64,000 nt of DNA from Nemertoderma westbladi (lineage: Eukaryota; Xenacoelomorpha; Nemertodermatida; Nemertodermatidae): positions 28,532-92,531 of the forward strand of contig JAUCBJ010000826.1 of assembly GCA_032718475.1 (NCBI GenBank). The letters are read 5' to 3'. The notes beneath the pieces are model-generated. The model saw only the letters and a list, made by a program, of their open reading frames with translations. It was not told the origin of the DNA and searched no databases. This document shows, piece after piece, positions 42,607 through 52,169 of the stretch. The number at the start of each line of letters is the position of its first letter. The stretch's first letter is position 1. The position numbers and the translations under genes were made by a program.

Positions 42607-45600
42607 CTAAAAGAAGATTGCCTGATCATCAGCTATGAGTTTTTCAAAGTAGTGGTCCTTCAACGCATGTTTAAAGCCTTCTAACGTGGGAATACGAGTT
42701 ATTTCATTAGGGAGATCATTCCAAAGCCGGGGGCCTCGAAATGAGAAAGCTTGTCGGCCGTATTCAGTTTTGCGACTTGGAATAACAGCGTATTGATTTG
42801 GTCCACGACGATTCTCTCTAACAGAGAATTTAACCATATCTGATAAGTATTCTGGGGCTAGTCCATTGGCTATTCTGAACATATGGGATAGAGTAACAAC
42901 TTGGGTTCGCTCCTTTAAGGGTAGCCAATTCAACCAAATGAAGTGCTCTATACTAATGTGCGTGCGTTTCTCAAGGAAAAGGCAAAAACGAATGCATTTC
43001 CGCTGGAGGGATTCCAGTTTTAATCGCAGTGATTTGTGAGTTGTAAAGAACCAACATTGACCTGCATAGTCGATGTGAGGCTGGATTAAAACATTGCAAA
43101 GCAGTCTTCGTAACCCTCCGCTAAGAACTGCACTATTCCTGTGTAAGAACTGCAGGCGACTGTTACCTTTCTTGATAACTTTCGATGCCATGGCTTTACC
43201 AGATAGAGTCGCATCCAGCTCACAACCCAGATAAATGGCAGAATCTTTGGGCGGTATGACTAAACCGTTACATGATATTTGTAAGTCTGGCTCCGATAAT
43301 AGGCGTTGGTGACTACCAAAAAGTATGGTATCTGTTTTATTCAGATTTAAACTGAGTCTGTTGTCAGTCAACCACATAGATACTCTAGCCATGGTTGTTG
43401 TTAGTGTTCTCGAAATATCTGTTGAGTGGATCTTAGAGTTCAATAGACTAGTATCATCCGCGAACATTGGTGGTAATACATCTTCATTCAATGCCACAGT
43501 GCCAGGGTGGGTTGGTGGAATCGTTGGTGGGATTGTTGTTATGGTTGGAACTTCTTCAAAGTCATTAGTATATAGGAGGAAGAGGGGAGGGGGTAGTATG
43601 CCTCCTTGTGGCAAGCCATTATCGTCTACATCTCTTGTTGAGGAACGAGTGCCATTTATTGATACATATTGCTTTCTGTTAGCTAGGTATGAAGCAATCC
43701 ATTCTACTGCAGGTTTGTCAAAACCAATATACTTTAATTTCATCAGTAGGATACTGTGATTTATGGTGTCGAAAGCTTTCCTAAGATCCAGTAACACCAT
43801 TCCTGTGACTTTACCATTTTCTATTGCATCTCGAACTGCCTCATCCACTAACATTAGTGCTGATTCAGTAGAAAATCCAAGTCTGAAACCTGATTGGAAC
43901 TTATGGAGTAGACGTTTCCTGGTGATATAACGGAGTATACGTATTAGAACGACCCTCTCTATGATCTTCCCTAGTATAGCAAGCAGAGCTATTGGTCTAT
44001 AATTCTCCGTAATTAACCGTGGTCCTTTTTTATATGCAGGGGCTACCTTGGCTGTCTTCAGGGATTGTGGAAATTTACTTGTCTTTATTGATAGGTTTAC
44101 AATATGACAAATAATTCTGGCAAGCACCGTTGAACCATCACGGAATAATCTTGGAGGTATACCATCTGGACCTGGACTTTTATCTACATGCAGGTCTTTT
44201 AGGATTGTATCTACCTCTTCAGTGTCAGTTGGGGTTAAAGAAAATGAGTTGAGTTCCACTCCTTTCTTCGCGTAGAACTCTCTTACATACTCCTCTCCGT
44301 ATTTCCCTGTTGGAGTTGGTAATTCACTCACCAAAGACTTTGCAATTGATGTAAAGAATTTATTAAACTCTTCAGCAATTTCAGAATTGTCATTGCTAGT
44401 TGATCCATTCACAGTTAAGCCAATAGAAGAGGAGACTGGAATACTACGTTTTGTTGGCGCACCTATTCGTTTTAGAGTCTTCCATAGTTCCTTTGGTTTG
44501 TCTTTATTCATCGTTAGATTGTCTTTAATAAAGTTGGTTTTAGATCGTCTAATTACCTTGGTGGCAATATTTCTTAGTTTTTTAAAGGATAATTCATTTT
44601 CGCGAGTCCGTAGCGCATGGAATTTTCTCATCGCATTGTTTTTTGCTGTTATAGCTTGCCTCACTTCTTTATTAACCCAAGGTTCAGTAATTTGGCTCAC
44701 TCGAATAAGTGTCAATGGGGCGACAGTGTCCAAGGTAGAAATCAACTCCTCAGAAAGTTTAGTGGTAGCTATATCTAGATCTTCTTCATTTAAAATATCT
44801 TTGATATTCTGGTTACCTTCCAGACTTGTTAACAAAACCCCCTTGGAATAATTTGCATACTTCCTACAATGCTTTGGTTTAGTCTTTTCACCCTGAATCT
44901 TCAATTTGCATCTCTTTCTAGTCACGTAAGTTAGGTAATGGTCACTTAGACCAATAGCAACAACACCACTTCCATTGACAAAATCCTTATTGGAAACAAA
45001 TATTAAATCGAGAGTTGTGGCTGTTGTCGATGTTACTCTGGTTGGTTCTGTGATTAGTTGGACATACCCTGTTGCATCACAATAAGAAGACACCTTTAAT
45101 CTTGTTTCTACTTCTGGACCTCTAGCAGATAGAGGCAGGCCTTTGCATAAAGTATCATAGTTAAAGTCACCTAGGATATATGTTTCATTATAGATTGGGA
45201 TATCTTTTAATGCTGATTCAAGTTCGTCAAAGAAGCCAAAAACCCATTGTGGTCGGTAACCAACGCCTATCAAGATTGGTTTAGTATTTGGCAACCGCAG
45301 TTCTCCAAACAGTATTTCTATTTTTCCATTGACAATGGTTTTGGACTTGGGAAATTCTAGTGACGATCTGTAATATATTGCAACACCCCCACCATGTCTA
45401 TTCCTGTCATTCCTGTAAATGCCGAAATTACTAACATTAATTTCATCATCTAAAATTGTGTTGTCAAGCCAGGTTTCTGTAACCGCCAGGAAATGTAGAT
45501 TAGCAGATGACATAATCAATTTAATTTCTGTCATTTTATTTAACAAACTCTGGATGTTTATATGTGCAATATTTATTCCTCTGACCTTTAAGCAATTTAA

Positions 45601-45894
45601 GTCTAGGTACGTTGAACACGGTTTGCATGTTGTCAGGTTCGGGGTCTTGGGGGGCATAGTCGGTGCAGCAGGTACGGTGGCTATTGGGGTCACTGGGGCA
45701 GGTACCGACGCTGGTGGGGTCACTGGGGTGAGCACTGGCACTGGTGGGGTCACTGGGGAGGGTACTGACGCAGGCAGGGTTGCTAGAGCAGGCGGTGTAG
45801 CGGGTGCTGGCACTGGTGGTGTCGCAGGGGTGGGTGTCGATGCTGACAGGGCCACTGGGGAAGGTCCCGTCTTTGGCAGGGTGGTGCTATATAG
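42607..45894 (-). CDS. LINE ORF2: APE endonuclease and reverse transcriptase
   Basis: The frame is open from the codon after the ORF1 stop (45894) to 42607, over 1090 codons, without an obvious ATG near its start. It begins with a Pro/Thr/Ala/Val-rich linker (about 60 residues). The endonuclease follows (residues counted from 45855): AVTETWLD near 127, YILGDFNYD near 225, GLSDHYLTYV near 302. The RT has GPDGIPPRLF, AYKKG, NYRPIALL, LDLRKAFDTINH near 690, LPQGGILPPPLF and MFADDTSLL near 797, so catalytic residues are intact. The usual LPQGSILGPLLF is slightly altered. It would nick DNA and reverse-transcribe the LINE RNA. The clade, CR1 group, is judged by motif style. Confidence 0.9.
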   Translation of the reverse strand, partial: LYSTTLPKTGPSPVALSASTPTPATPPVPAPATPPALATLPASVPSPVTPPVPVLTPVTPPASVPAPVTPIATVPAAPTMPPKTPNLTTCKPCSTYLDLNCLKVRGINIAHINIQSLLNKMTEIKLIMSSANLHFLAVTETWLDNTILDDEINVSNFGIYRNDRNRHGGGVAIYYRSSLEFPKSKTIVNGKIEILFGELRLPNTKPILIGVGYRPQWVFGFFDELESALKDIPIYNETYILGDFNYDTLCKGLPLSARGPEVETRLKVSSYCDATGYVQLITEPTRVTSTTATTLDLIFVSNKDFVNGSGVVAIGLSDHYLTYVTRKRCKLKIQGEKTKPKHCRKYANYSKGVLLTSLEGNQNIKDILNEEDLDIATTKLSEELISTLDTVAPLTLIRVSQITEPWVNKEVRQAITAKNNAMRKFHALRTRENELSFKKLRNIATKVIRRSKTNFIKDNLTMNKDKPKELWKTLKRIGAPTKRSIPVSSSIGLTVNGSTSNDNSEIAEEFNKFFTSIAKSLVSELPTPTGKYGEEYVREFYAKKGVELNSFSLTPTDTEEVDTILKDLHVDKSPGPDGIPPRLFRDGSTVLARIICHIVNLSIKTSKFPQSLKTAKVAPAYKKGPRLITENYRPIALLAILGKIIERVVLIRILRYITRKRLLHKFQSGFRLGFSTESALMLVDEAVRDAIENGKVTGMVLLDLRKAFDTINHSILLMKLKYIGFDKPAVEWIASYLANRKQYVSINGTRSSTRDVDDNGLPQGGILPPPLFLLYTNDFEEVPTITTIPPTIPPTHPGTVALNEDVLPPMFADDTSLLNSKIHSTDISRTLTTTMARVSMWLTDNRLSLNLNKTDTILFGSHQRLLSEPDLQISCNGLVIPPKDSAIYLGCELDATLSGKAMASKVIKKGNSRLQFLHRNSAVLSGGLRRLLCNVLIQPHIDYAGQCWFFTTHKSLRLKLESLQRKCIRFCLFLEKRTHISIEHFIWLNWLPLKERTQVVTLSHMFRIANGLAPEYLSDMVKFSVRENRRGPNQYAVIPSRKTEYGRQAFSFRGPRLWNDLPNEITRIPTLEGFKHALKDHYFEKLIADDQAIFF

Positions 45895-46887
45895 TCAGTC
45901 CATTCTATCAATTTCCGATACTGATTCATTTTGTACACTGCTTTGCATGCCACCACCACGCTTTGCCAACATTTCTCGTCTTTTGACTCTCCTGTTATAG
46001 GCTTGCTCTCGTTCCAAGGGTGACATGTCTTTATCAAAATAGTATTTCACAGTTTCATACTTAAAAGATCGGCGGTGGATAATAGACATTGCTTTATCCT
46101 CTGTGGCAAATGAGACCAAGATTGGTCGTGGTTTATCATCGGATCGTGGTTTGCCAATACGTTTCAGTGACTGTAGTGCTAGTTTCTCCCCAAGAGCGGA
46201 CTCTAGGAATTCGGAATCTTTTTTACGTTGTTTATCAACGTTCGAACCGCCTAGATCGCCCGGAATATTTTGTATTATTACATTCAACTTACGTTGTTGT
46301 GATTCTCTAATAATTTTCTCTATCCCAGCTGCATCCATCATATTGTTTCTGGGTGAATTAATGTCCTTGGATTGCTCTAATTTGTTTTCTATAGACTTTA
46401 GATTTTGTGTGTTTTTGGAGACCAATTCTGCCCAGGTAGGTTTGGTATTAATCTTCAGGGTATCAATCATTTCTAATAAACCTTTGATTTTGTCAGCATT
46501 TTCTTTATTGGCGACTTCGGATGATTCGACTCTCTTGTGTATATCATGATGCAAGTAGTTTGCTTTTGCCGTGATCGCATCTTCGATTGAATCCTGCAAC
46601 TTTGTGAGTTTCTCATCGGTAGTGGCTGTGATTGATGTTAGTTTGCTGTCTAAAGTATGAAGTTTCACATTTACATCAGTTTTGAGTTCGGTTAAGTCTT
46701 TTGTACACTTTTTTGTCACTTTAGCAGCACAACACCCACAGAGGAAGTCGATTTGGCCGAAGTCGGTACCATTTGGAGCGATGCATACCATGTATCGATC
46801 GCAGTTGGAGCCACTGCAACCAACTTCAATTTCCGCATAGTTGTCCCCTCTTTCATCGATTGGGAGCTTTCCTTTCACCCTTGGCAA
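45895..46887 (-). CDS. LINE ORF1 protein (nucleic-acid chaperone type)
   Basis: 330 codons open from 46887 to a TGA at 45897-45895. The N terminus has a cysteine-rich zinc-finger-like block (CSGSNCDRYMVC at residues ~24-35, then FLCGCC at ~49-54). A long coiled coil (about 60-180) and an RRM-like C-terminal part (RKLNVIIQNIPG, then RPILVSFATEDKAMSII) follow, the layout of LINE ORF1 proteins that trimerise and bind RNA. The codon at the start is TTG, so the true ATG has been lost. The stop is followed by CTA and lies in the same frame as ORF2. Confidence 0.8.
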   Translation of the reverse strand: MPRVKGKLPIDERGDNYAEIEVGCSGSNCDRYMVCIAPNGTDFGQIDFLCGCCAAKVTKKCTKDLTELKTDVNVKLHTLDSKLTSITATTDEKLTKLQDSIEDAITAKANYLHHDIHKRVESSEVANKENADKIKGLLEMIDTLKINTKPTWAELVSKNTQNLKSIENKLEQSKDINSPRNNMMDAAGIEKIIRESQQRKLNVIIQNIPGDLGGSNVDKQRKKDSEFLESALGEKLALQSLKRIGKPRSDDKPRPILVSFATEDKAMSIIHRRSFKYETVKYYFDKDMSPLEREQAYNRRVKRREMLAKRGGGMQSSVQNESVSEIDRMD

Positions 46888-47187
46888 GTTTTTTTAACCA
46901 AAACAATAAACGAGAGTGAAGAAAAAATTTTTAATTATTTTGGGGTAATTCGTCATTATTTTGGGGTAATTCGTCATTTTGCCATATTTTGGGGTAAATT
47001 AAATTTCCAAAACAAAGGCTGAAAAAAAAGTATTTTGGGGTAATTCTAAACTATTTTGGGGTATTTTGGGGTAATTCTAAACTATTTTGGGGTATTTTGG
47101 GGTAGTTTTATACTATTTTGGGGTCTTTTGGGGTGTTTTGGGGTATTTTGGGGTGTTTTGGGGTATTTTGGGGTAATTCGTAGGACC
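46885..47187. mobile_element. Right half of a second TACCCCAAAA-type TIR element
   Basis: Nearly identical to 39645-39953 (same GGCAAGTTTTTTTAACCAAA start and the same ATTTTGGGGT series ending AATTCGTAGGACC). The left half is not found on the other side of the LINE. Confidence 0.85.
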
Positions 47188-47626
47188 GTTTAATTTATTT
47201 AAGGAGTGTGCAGATTTTGGAATACAATTGTACCGGTCTGCCGGTATTCCTAAATAAGAAACCCAGGTCAAAAAGTTCTTATTTAGGGACTTTTAGTATT
47301 TATGTGTACAATTTCGATATCTTAAATAAGGTAAATTTAAAAAATCCCCCTTATTTAGGAACTGGTCGTATTTTTGATGCAATTTTAAAACGCTTGTAGA
47401 AAAAAAACCGGACGGTGAAATGTTTTCTGGTTTTTTGCATTATGTTCAAGAAAGACCAAACTTTTATATTGTGAAATAAAATTATGCGGTATTTTTTCCT
47501 GAAACAAGTTATTGCATATTATATCGAAAAAATATCCAAAAAAGGCCCAAAAACCCCTAAATAAGAGCCATTTTCCTTAAATAAGAACCCACTTTTGGAG
47601 CTTATTTAAGGGTATGTTCCCTACTG
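47188..47626. other. Right arm of the 37566-47626 composite
   Basis: AT-rich, with repeated TAAATAAG/CTTATTTAG words and the right inverted repeat at 47546-47626. No gene seen. Confidence 0.6.
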
Positions 47627-47986
47627 ACTGCTGTACACTTTAGCTGTTTAGCATTTAGTGCAAATTTCTGAAATCTTCTACCGGTCTGCCGGTACACAGC
47701 AGCACAGGTACAGGCTGACTATTACAGTACAGCAGTAATACCGTAATAGTGTAATACTACAGTACTAATACAGATCATACAGTTTAATACACTACCGGTA
47801 GGCCTACCCTCCCCCTAATCGTAACAGCGTAACTTGGTGAACTTTGTTGATCTATGTGTCTGTTCTTAATTTGAAAACTCTGCAGCTCTGAAACGAAGAA
47901 ACAAGCGTCGACGGAAGACTGTTGGACTGGTTGGGTGTCAAAGCAACAAAGACTTCTTGCTGTCTGTACTGTCTTCTTCTTTATTC

Positions 47987-47993
47987 TATAAAA
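47987..47993 (+). promoter_or_regulatory. Candidate TATA box of the CRIP-like gene
   Basis: TATAAAA lies 57 bp upstream of the first ATG (48044) and ~30 bp before a CAGTATCAGAG stretch that could be the start site. Position fits, but no other promoter element was identified. Confidence 0.4.
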
Positions 47994-48043
47994 TTGATTG
48001 TCATCCATAGCAGTATCAGAGTATAAGCTGATAAGAAGGAATC

Positions 48044-48083
48044 ATGCCTAATTGCCCAAGGTGCTCAAAGGCTGTTTATTTTG
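48044..48083 (+). CDS. CRIP1-like: CRIP1-like LIM protein, exon 1
   Basis: Starts at ATG 48044 and codes for MPNCPRCSKAVYF plus one base, ending at a consensus donor (TTTTG|GTAAGT). CPRC gives the first zinc pair of the LIM domain. Together with exons 2 and 3 it makes an 85-residue cysteine-rich protein close to the length of animal CRIP1 (77 residues). CRIP proteins are small single-LIM zinc-binding adaptor proteins, largely cytosolic/nuclear. The first intron is about 5.9 kb because of a LINE, a SINE and a minisatellite in it. Confidence 0.85.
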
Positions 48084-48289
48084 GTAAGTATTTTCTGCTC
48101 GATTGATTGATTTTCTTTTCCAAGATAACATAATCCTGTACCGGTAATCTGTTAAATACAAAAAAATGTTTAAAATATGTCAATTGTCAAAGCAATACAG
48201 CCAGACGGCAATAATGTCAATTAGAGCAATACTGCAATAGCAGAATAGGTACATTAAGTCATGACTCATGATGATTGATGATAATGAAC

Positions 48290-51200
48290 CGAAAGTAATT
48301 CCTGGTGATACAAACATATACAGGGGAAACAACCCGACAAGGAGCCATTCATCGAATGCTGCTTAGTGAACGCGCGGTCGCTGAACAATAAACTAACTGA
48401 CCTCGAGCTCTTCTTACAACCTAATAAATATGGGATCCTGGCTGTCACCGAGTCCTGGCTCACAGATACAATCACAGACAAGATGGTGAGCAACAATGGG
48501 CAATATCGTGTCTTCCGCAAAGATAGACCCTCTCGTGGTGGTGGAGTTGCCGTCCTTGTCCGGTCGGACATCAAATGCGTCCAGGTACAACTACCGGCTC
48601 GCTTTGTAGATACTGAGGTGGTAGCGATCGATCTAGTTGGAAGTTCCCCCTGTCGGTTTATATGTATATATCGATCAGGAACCATCGCGACCATTGAAAC
48701 TGATAAACTCTTGTCCGAATGCATATCTCTTCTCTGTCAAGTAAATACCCCATGTGTCGTGAATGGTGATTTTAATTTACCAGATTTCGACTGGCTTAAC
48801 TTAACACATCCTACATATGCTAACTACGACTTACTAAACCAGTGTTTTCTGGACAGTGGTTTAACTCAGTTACAATTAAAACCCACCCGCGATAATAACA
48901 TTCTAGATCTAGTTTTTTCAAGTGAGGATATGTTTGTTTCTAATTTAGATGTTATTGATAATTTTAGTACTAGTGACCATGCATCTGTAATTTTTAATAT
49001 TTTATTTGCTGATCGTAGCCCGTCATCTGATGATAACGTAGGTTATTATGATTTTAAGAATGGTAACTACAATGAATTCTCCATATTTATGGAAAGTATT
49101 GATTGGAACACTAATTTTGATTCTTGTATTTCCGTTGATGATTTTTGGGATTTTTTTAGTGCTACACTACGTACAGGTATAGAACGATTTGTTACTTTTA
49201 AGAGTTTTGTGACACCGCGCAAGAAGAAGGTTTTCCCTGATTTTGTTCGTTTATTACAACGCAAGAAAAAACGCTTATGGCGGCGACGTCATACCGTAAC
49301 TGGTAGTTCTGAATATAAGAAATGCGCCAAAGCTGTATCCCAGGCATGCTTCAGGGCAGCCTGTATTCGGGAAAACAAGATTCTTAGTTCGGTGATCGGT
49401 GATATCGGTGATATTTTTTCATATATCAATTCGAAACGTAACCTTAATTCTGGTGTTTCACCGTTTAAATTTAAAGGTGCAACCGTGGTAGATGATATTG
49501 AGAAAGCCCGTATTCTATCAAAGGTATTCTCGGAAAACTTTTCCGTTGATGACAGTGCTACACCAAATTTTGAGCGGCGTGTTCCCAATCATATTTCTAT
49601 GTCTCATGTTGATTTTAGTCCGGTAAACGTATCCTGTATATTACGTAAACTTGAAGGTAAATTGAGTCGTACGCCTGATGGTTTCCCCAGTATTATCTTC
49701 TCTAGATTATCACGGTCAGACGGTGCTTGGCAGCTCCTCTAGCGGCCATTTTCCAAATATCGTTTAGTAGCCATTGTCTACCTTCTATTTGGTTAACAGC
49801 ATTCATTGTTCCAATCTATAAGAAGGGGGATGCTGCCGACCCGTACAATTACAGACCTGTTTCTTTGACCTGTATTGCATGCAAAATTATGGAGATGTGT
49901 ATAAAGGACAAATTGCTCGATTATTTATATTCTCATAAACTCATATCTAAATCGCAACATGGGTTCCTAAAGAAACGGTCTACCTGTACTCAATTATTGG
50001 AATGTACAACTGATTGGTGCAATTTATTAGATAGTCGACAGAGCACGGACACAATTTATATTGATTTTGCGAAAGCATTTGATTCTGTTGTACATAGGAA
50101 GTTAATATCTAAATTATCGGCATATGGTATATCTGGAGATTTATTATTGTGGTTATCGGCATTTTTATCTGATTGGAGCCAACGTGTTGTTGTTGGAAAT
50201 AGTTTTTCCGATGTCTGCTATGTACTATCCGGTACCCCTCAAGGTAGCGTACTTGGCCCAATATTGTTTGTGTTATTTATTAATGACCTACCTGATATAA
50301 TTGGTAATAGTGTATCATGCAAATTGTTCGCCGACGATGTAAAGCTGTATGCGCGCTCGTCCGATAATTTGCAACTCGCTGAAGCTTTATCTGCTTTGGA
50401 AAAGTGGGCTGATACATGGCAACTCAAAATTGCTGCTCATACGTGCACCGTGCTTTACATCGGTTCGGCAGACCGACATGATACGCAGTACATGTTAGGT
50501 GGTAAATGTTTAAAGATTGACACTTCCTGTAGAGACCTGGGTATTACAATGTGTAGTTCTCTTAATTTCGATGTTTATTGTCGCGAACAAGCTGCCAAGG
50601 CCCTAAAAATGACAAATTTGATTTTCAAGTGCTTTTTAACTTCGAATCGTTCTGCATTAATTACGGCTTTTAAATCTTATGTGCGTCCCTTATTAGAGTA
50701 CTGTATGCCTATATGGTCTCCTTTTCATTTAGGTTGTATAGACTTACTTGAGCGGGTACAGAGATATTTTACGCGTCGCCTTTTTAAACGTTGTAATTTG
50801 GATTGTACAGTAAGCTATTTGAATCGAATTAACGTATTACAACTTCAACCCCTGGAAGTGCGCCGCATAATTTTTGACCTCAAGATGACCTTCGCTCTTT
50901 CGAACAACGAAGTCGACCTAAACTTCGCTGACTTCTTTACCTTGGCCCCTAGGGGTGGGTTGAGAGGTCACGAGCACGACCGTAAACTGTTTCATAAACA
51001 GTCGCGCTTGCAGATGAGCAAAAATAATTTTTCCCATAGAGTGGTGCCGATTTGGAACTCGCTTCCAGCTGAAGTTGGAAATTGCCGTAATAAACTGTTA
51101 TTTTCTCTAAGACTCAAAGAAATTAACCTACTTTCTTTTTGTAAGTTTAACCGGAATTTAGTGTAATTATTGTAATTTTATCTGTAAATATAATATATGT

Positions 51201-51675
51201 TTTTATCTGTTCTACTTTATGTTTTTATCATATCTATTATAATTTCTACACACTATTAATTGTTATCTGCCTTCTATATCTATATTTGTAATAATGTCAT
51301 TTGTTCTACTGTACTACTTGGAACTCATGTATACGTTTTTAATTTAATATGGCATATTGTTACGTTTTTATAAGATTTGTAAATTTTTAATAATATGCTG
51401 CTCTAATGTACTGTTTATAGTATTTACATACATAATTTCAATATTTTTACTTCATTTCCGTTTAAATTTCCGCTTGATTTCTCTCTTTAGTATGTACTGT
51501 CCGTTTTTATTTTCTTAAGATGCATTGGTCACTACTTTTATTCATTCGTGTTTTCTGGTTTCAATTCAACTATTAGTGTACCTGGTTTTACCGTAAGTGT
51601 ACCTTGTTGTTTTTCTCTGGTGTTAACATTTTTATAATATTTCACCGTGTTTAATAATAATAATAATAATAATAA
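48290..51675 (+). mobile_element. CR1-like LINE in CRIP intron 1, sense orientation
   Basis: Holds the ORF described next, a ~490-bp AT-rich 3' untranslated region and a 3' end of eight TAA units (51652-51675). The 5' boundary is approximate. It belongs to a different family from the minus-strand LINE at 41967-46887, since the proteins share only general motifs. Confidence 0.85.
48366..51166 (+). pseudogene. LINE ORF2: endonuclease and reverse transcriptase with one frameshift
   Basis: The first frame (to 49742) carries the endonuclease: VNARSLNNKLTDLELF, AVTESWLTD, VVNGDFNLPDFDW and STSDHASVIF. A single-base shift near 49727 moves reading to the next frame, which carries the whole RT (49727-51166): FIVPIYKKGD, YNYRPVSLT, YIDFAKAFDSVVH, GTPQGSVLGPILFVLFIND and KLFADDVKLY, then thumb and tail. 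All catalytic Asp residues of the RT and the endonuclease Glu/Asn/Asp/His are present, so only the frameshift and the missing 5' start make it inactive. Confidence 0.9.
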
Positions 51676-52002
51676 GATATATTGGAGACAATAACTACAA
51701 GAACTGAAGAACTACTGTTGGTCAATGGTCACTAACCGTAAATAAGTTTATGGCTGCCTGGTGCGGTGCTGTGGTGATGTGACGGTGGGATAAAATCAAA
51801 TTTAATAAAACTTAACTGTACTAAAAAATCTAAAATGTTCAAAGACTGCTACCGGTAACGGCAGAATGGTAAAAAATAAATTCGCCGGATGCCTAAAAAA
51901 TATATTGTTACAGGTACCGGTACCAAAATTAAAATTACTGACTCTTTTGGAATTTAGTAATAGCAGCTTGCTCTAGTGAAACTAGTGGTGGGTGACATTT
52001 CT
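51676..52002 (+). other. Intron sequence, no feature seen
   Basis: Part of CRIP intron 1 between a LINE and a SINE. It contains TACCGGTA at 51852 and 51917 and nothing else notable. Confidence 0.5.
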
Positions 52003-52160
52003 TGCAGCCTGGTCCAGTGGTCGTCCAATCAGGTGTCCCTGGTTCGATCCCTAGATGCAGGAGGGGCAGCACTGTTTGGGCACAGTGCTTTAACTGCTAC
52101 GGCCTACAGGCCTAGCCCAACCCTGGCTTTCATCAGTCAGTGGGTGATAAGTGGGAACCA
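52003..52160 (+). mobile_element. tRNA-derived SINE
   Basis: A tRNA-like head with A-box-like CCTGGTCCAGTGG and B box GGTTCGATCCC, spaced as in a tRNA, followed by a body (GGGGCAGCACTGTTTGGGCA…) that runs into the minisatellite. It differs from the SINE at 4745. Confidence 0.65.
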
Positions 52161-52169
52161 AGGAAACTT

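Larger units (their letters stand above)
41967..46887 (-). mobile_element. CR1-like LINE, nearly full length
   Basis: Minus-strand non-LTR retrotransposon with ORF1, ORF2 and a ~640-bp 3' untranslated region that ends in a short hexamer repeat (ATCTCAATCTCA). At the 5' end it stops inside the first codon of ORF1 (TTG where ATG is expected). It abuts sequence of the 46885-47187 TIR-element fragment through the shared TGGCAAG, so it is slightly 5'-truncated. Both frames are otherwise open. A related 3' end is present at 61413-62215. Confidence 0.88.
37566..47626. mobile_element. 10 kb composite bounded by ~75-bp inverted repeats
   Basis: The left end, CAGTAGGGAACATA through the CTCCAAAAGTGGGTTCTTAT block to TAGGGGTTTTT (37566-37665), recurs in reverse complement at 47546-47626. 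It is essentially identical apart from two small indels on the left (GGCCTA and TTAA). ACTGC directly flanks both ends (37561-37565 and 47627-47631), a possible 5-bp target duplication. The interior is made of later insertions (a hAT element, a CR1-like LINE) and a GAGCAACAA array. No transposase is recognised. Two independent end fragments in opposite orientation cannot be excluded. Confidence 0.6.

Noticed and set aside
43325-43759. Plus-strand ORFs of 144-193 residues opposite the LINE (also 44387, 45419, 46103)
   Set aside because: Antisense shadows of an intact LINE ORF1/ORF2 with clear domain motifs.
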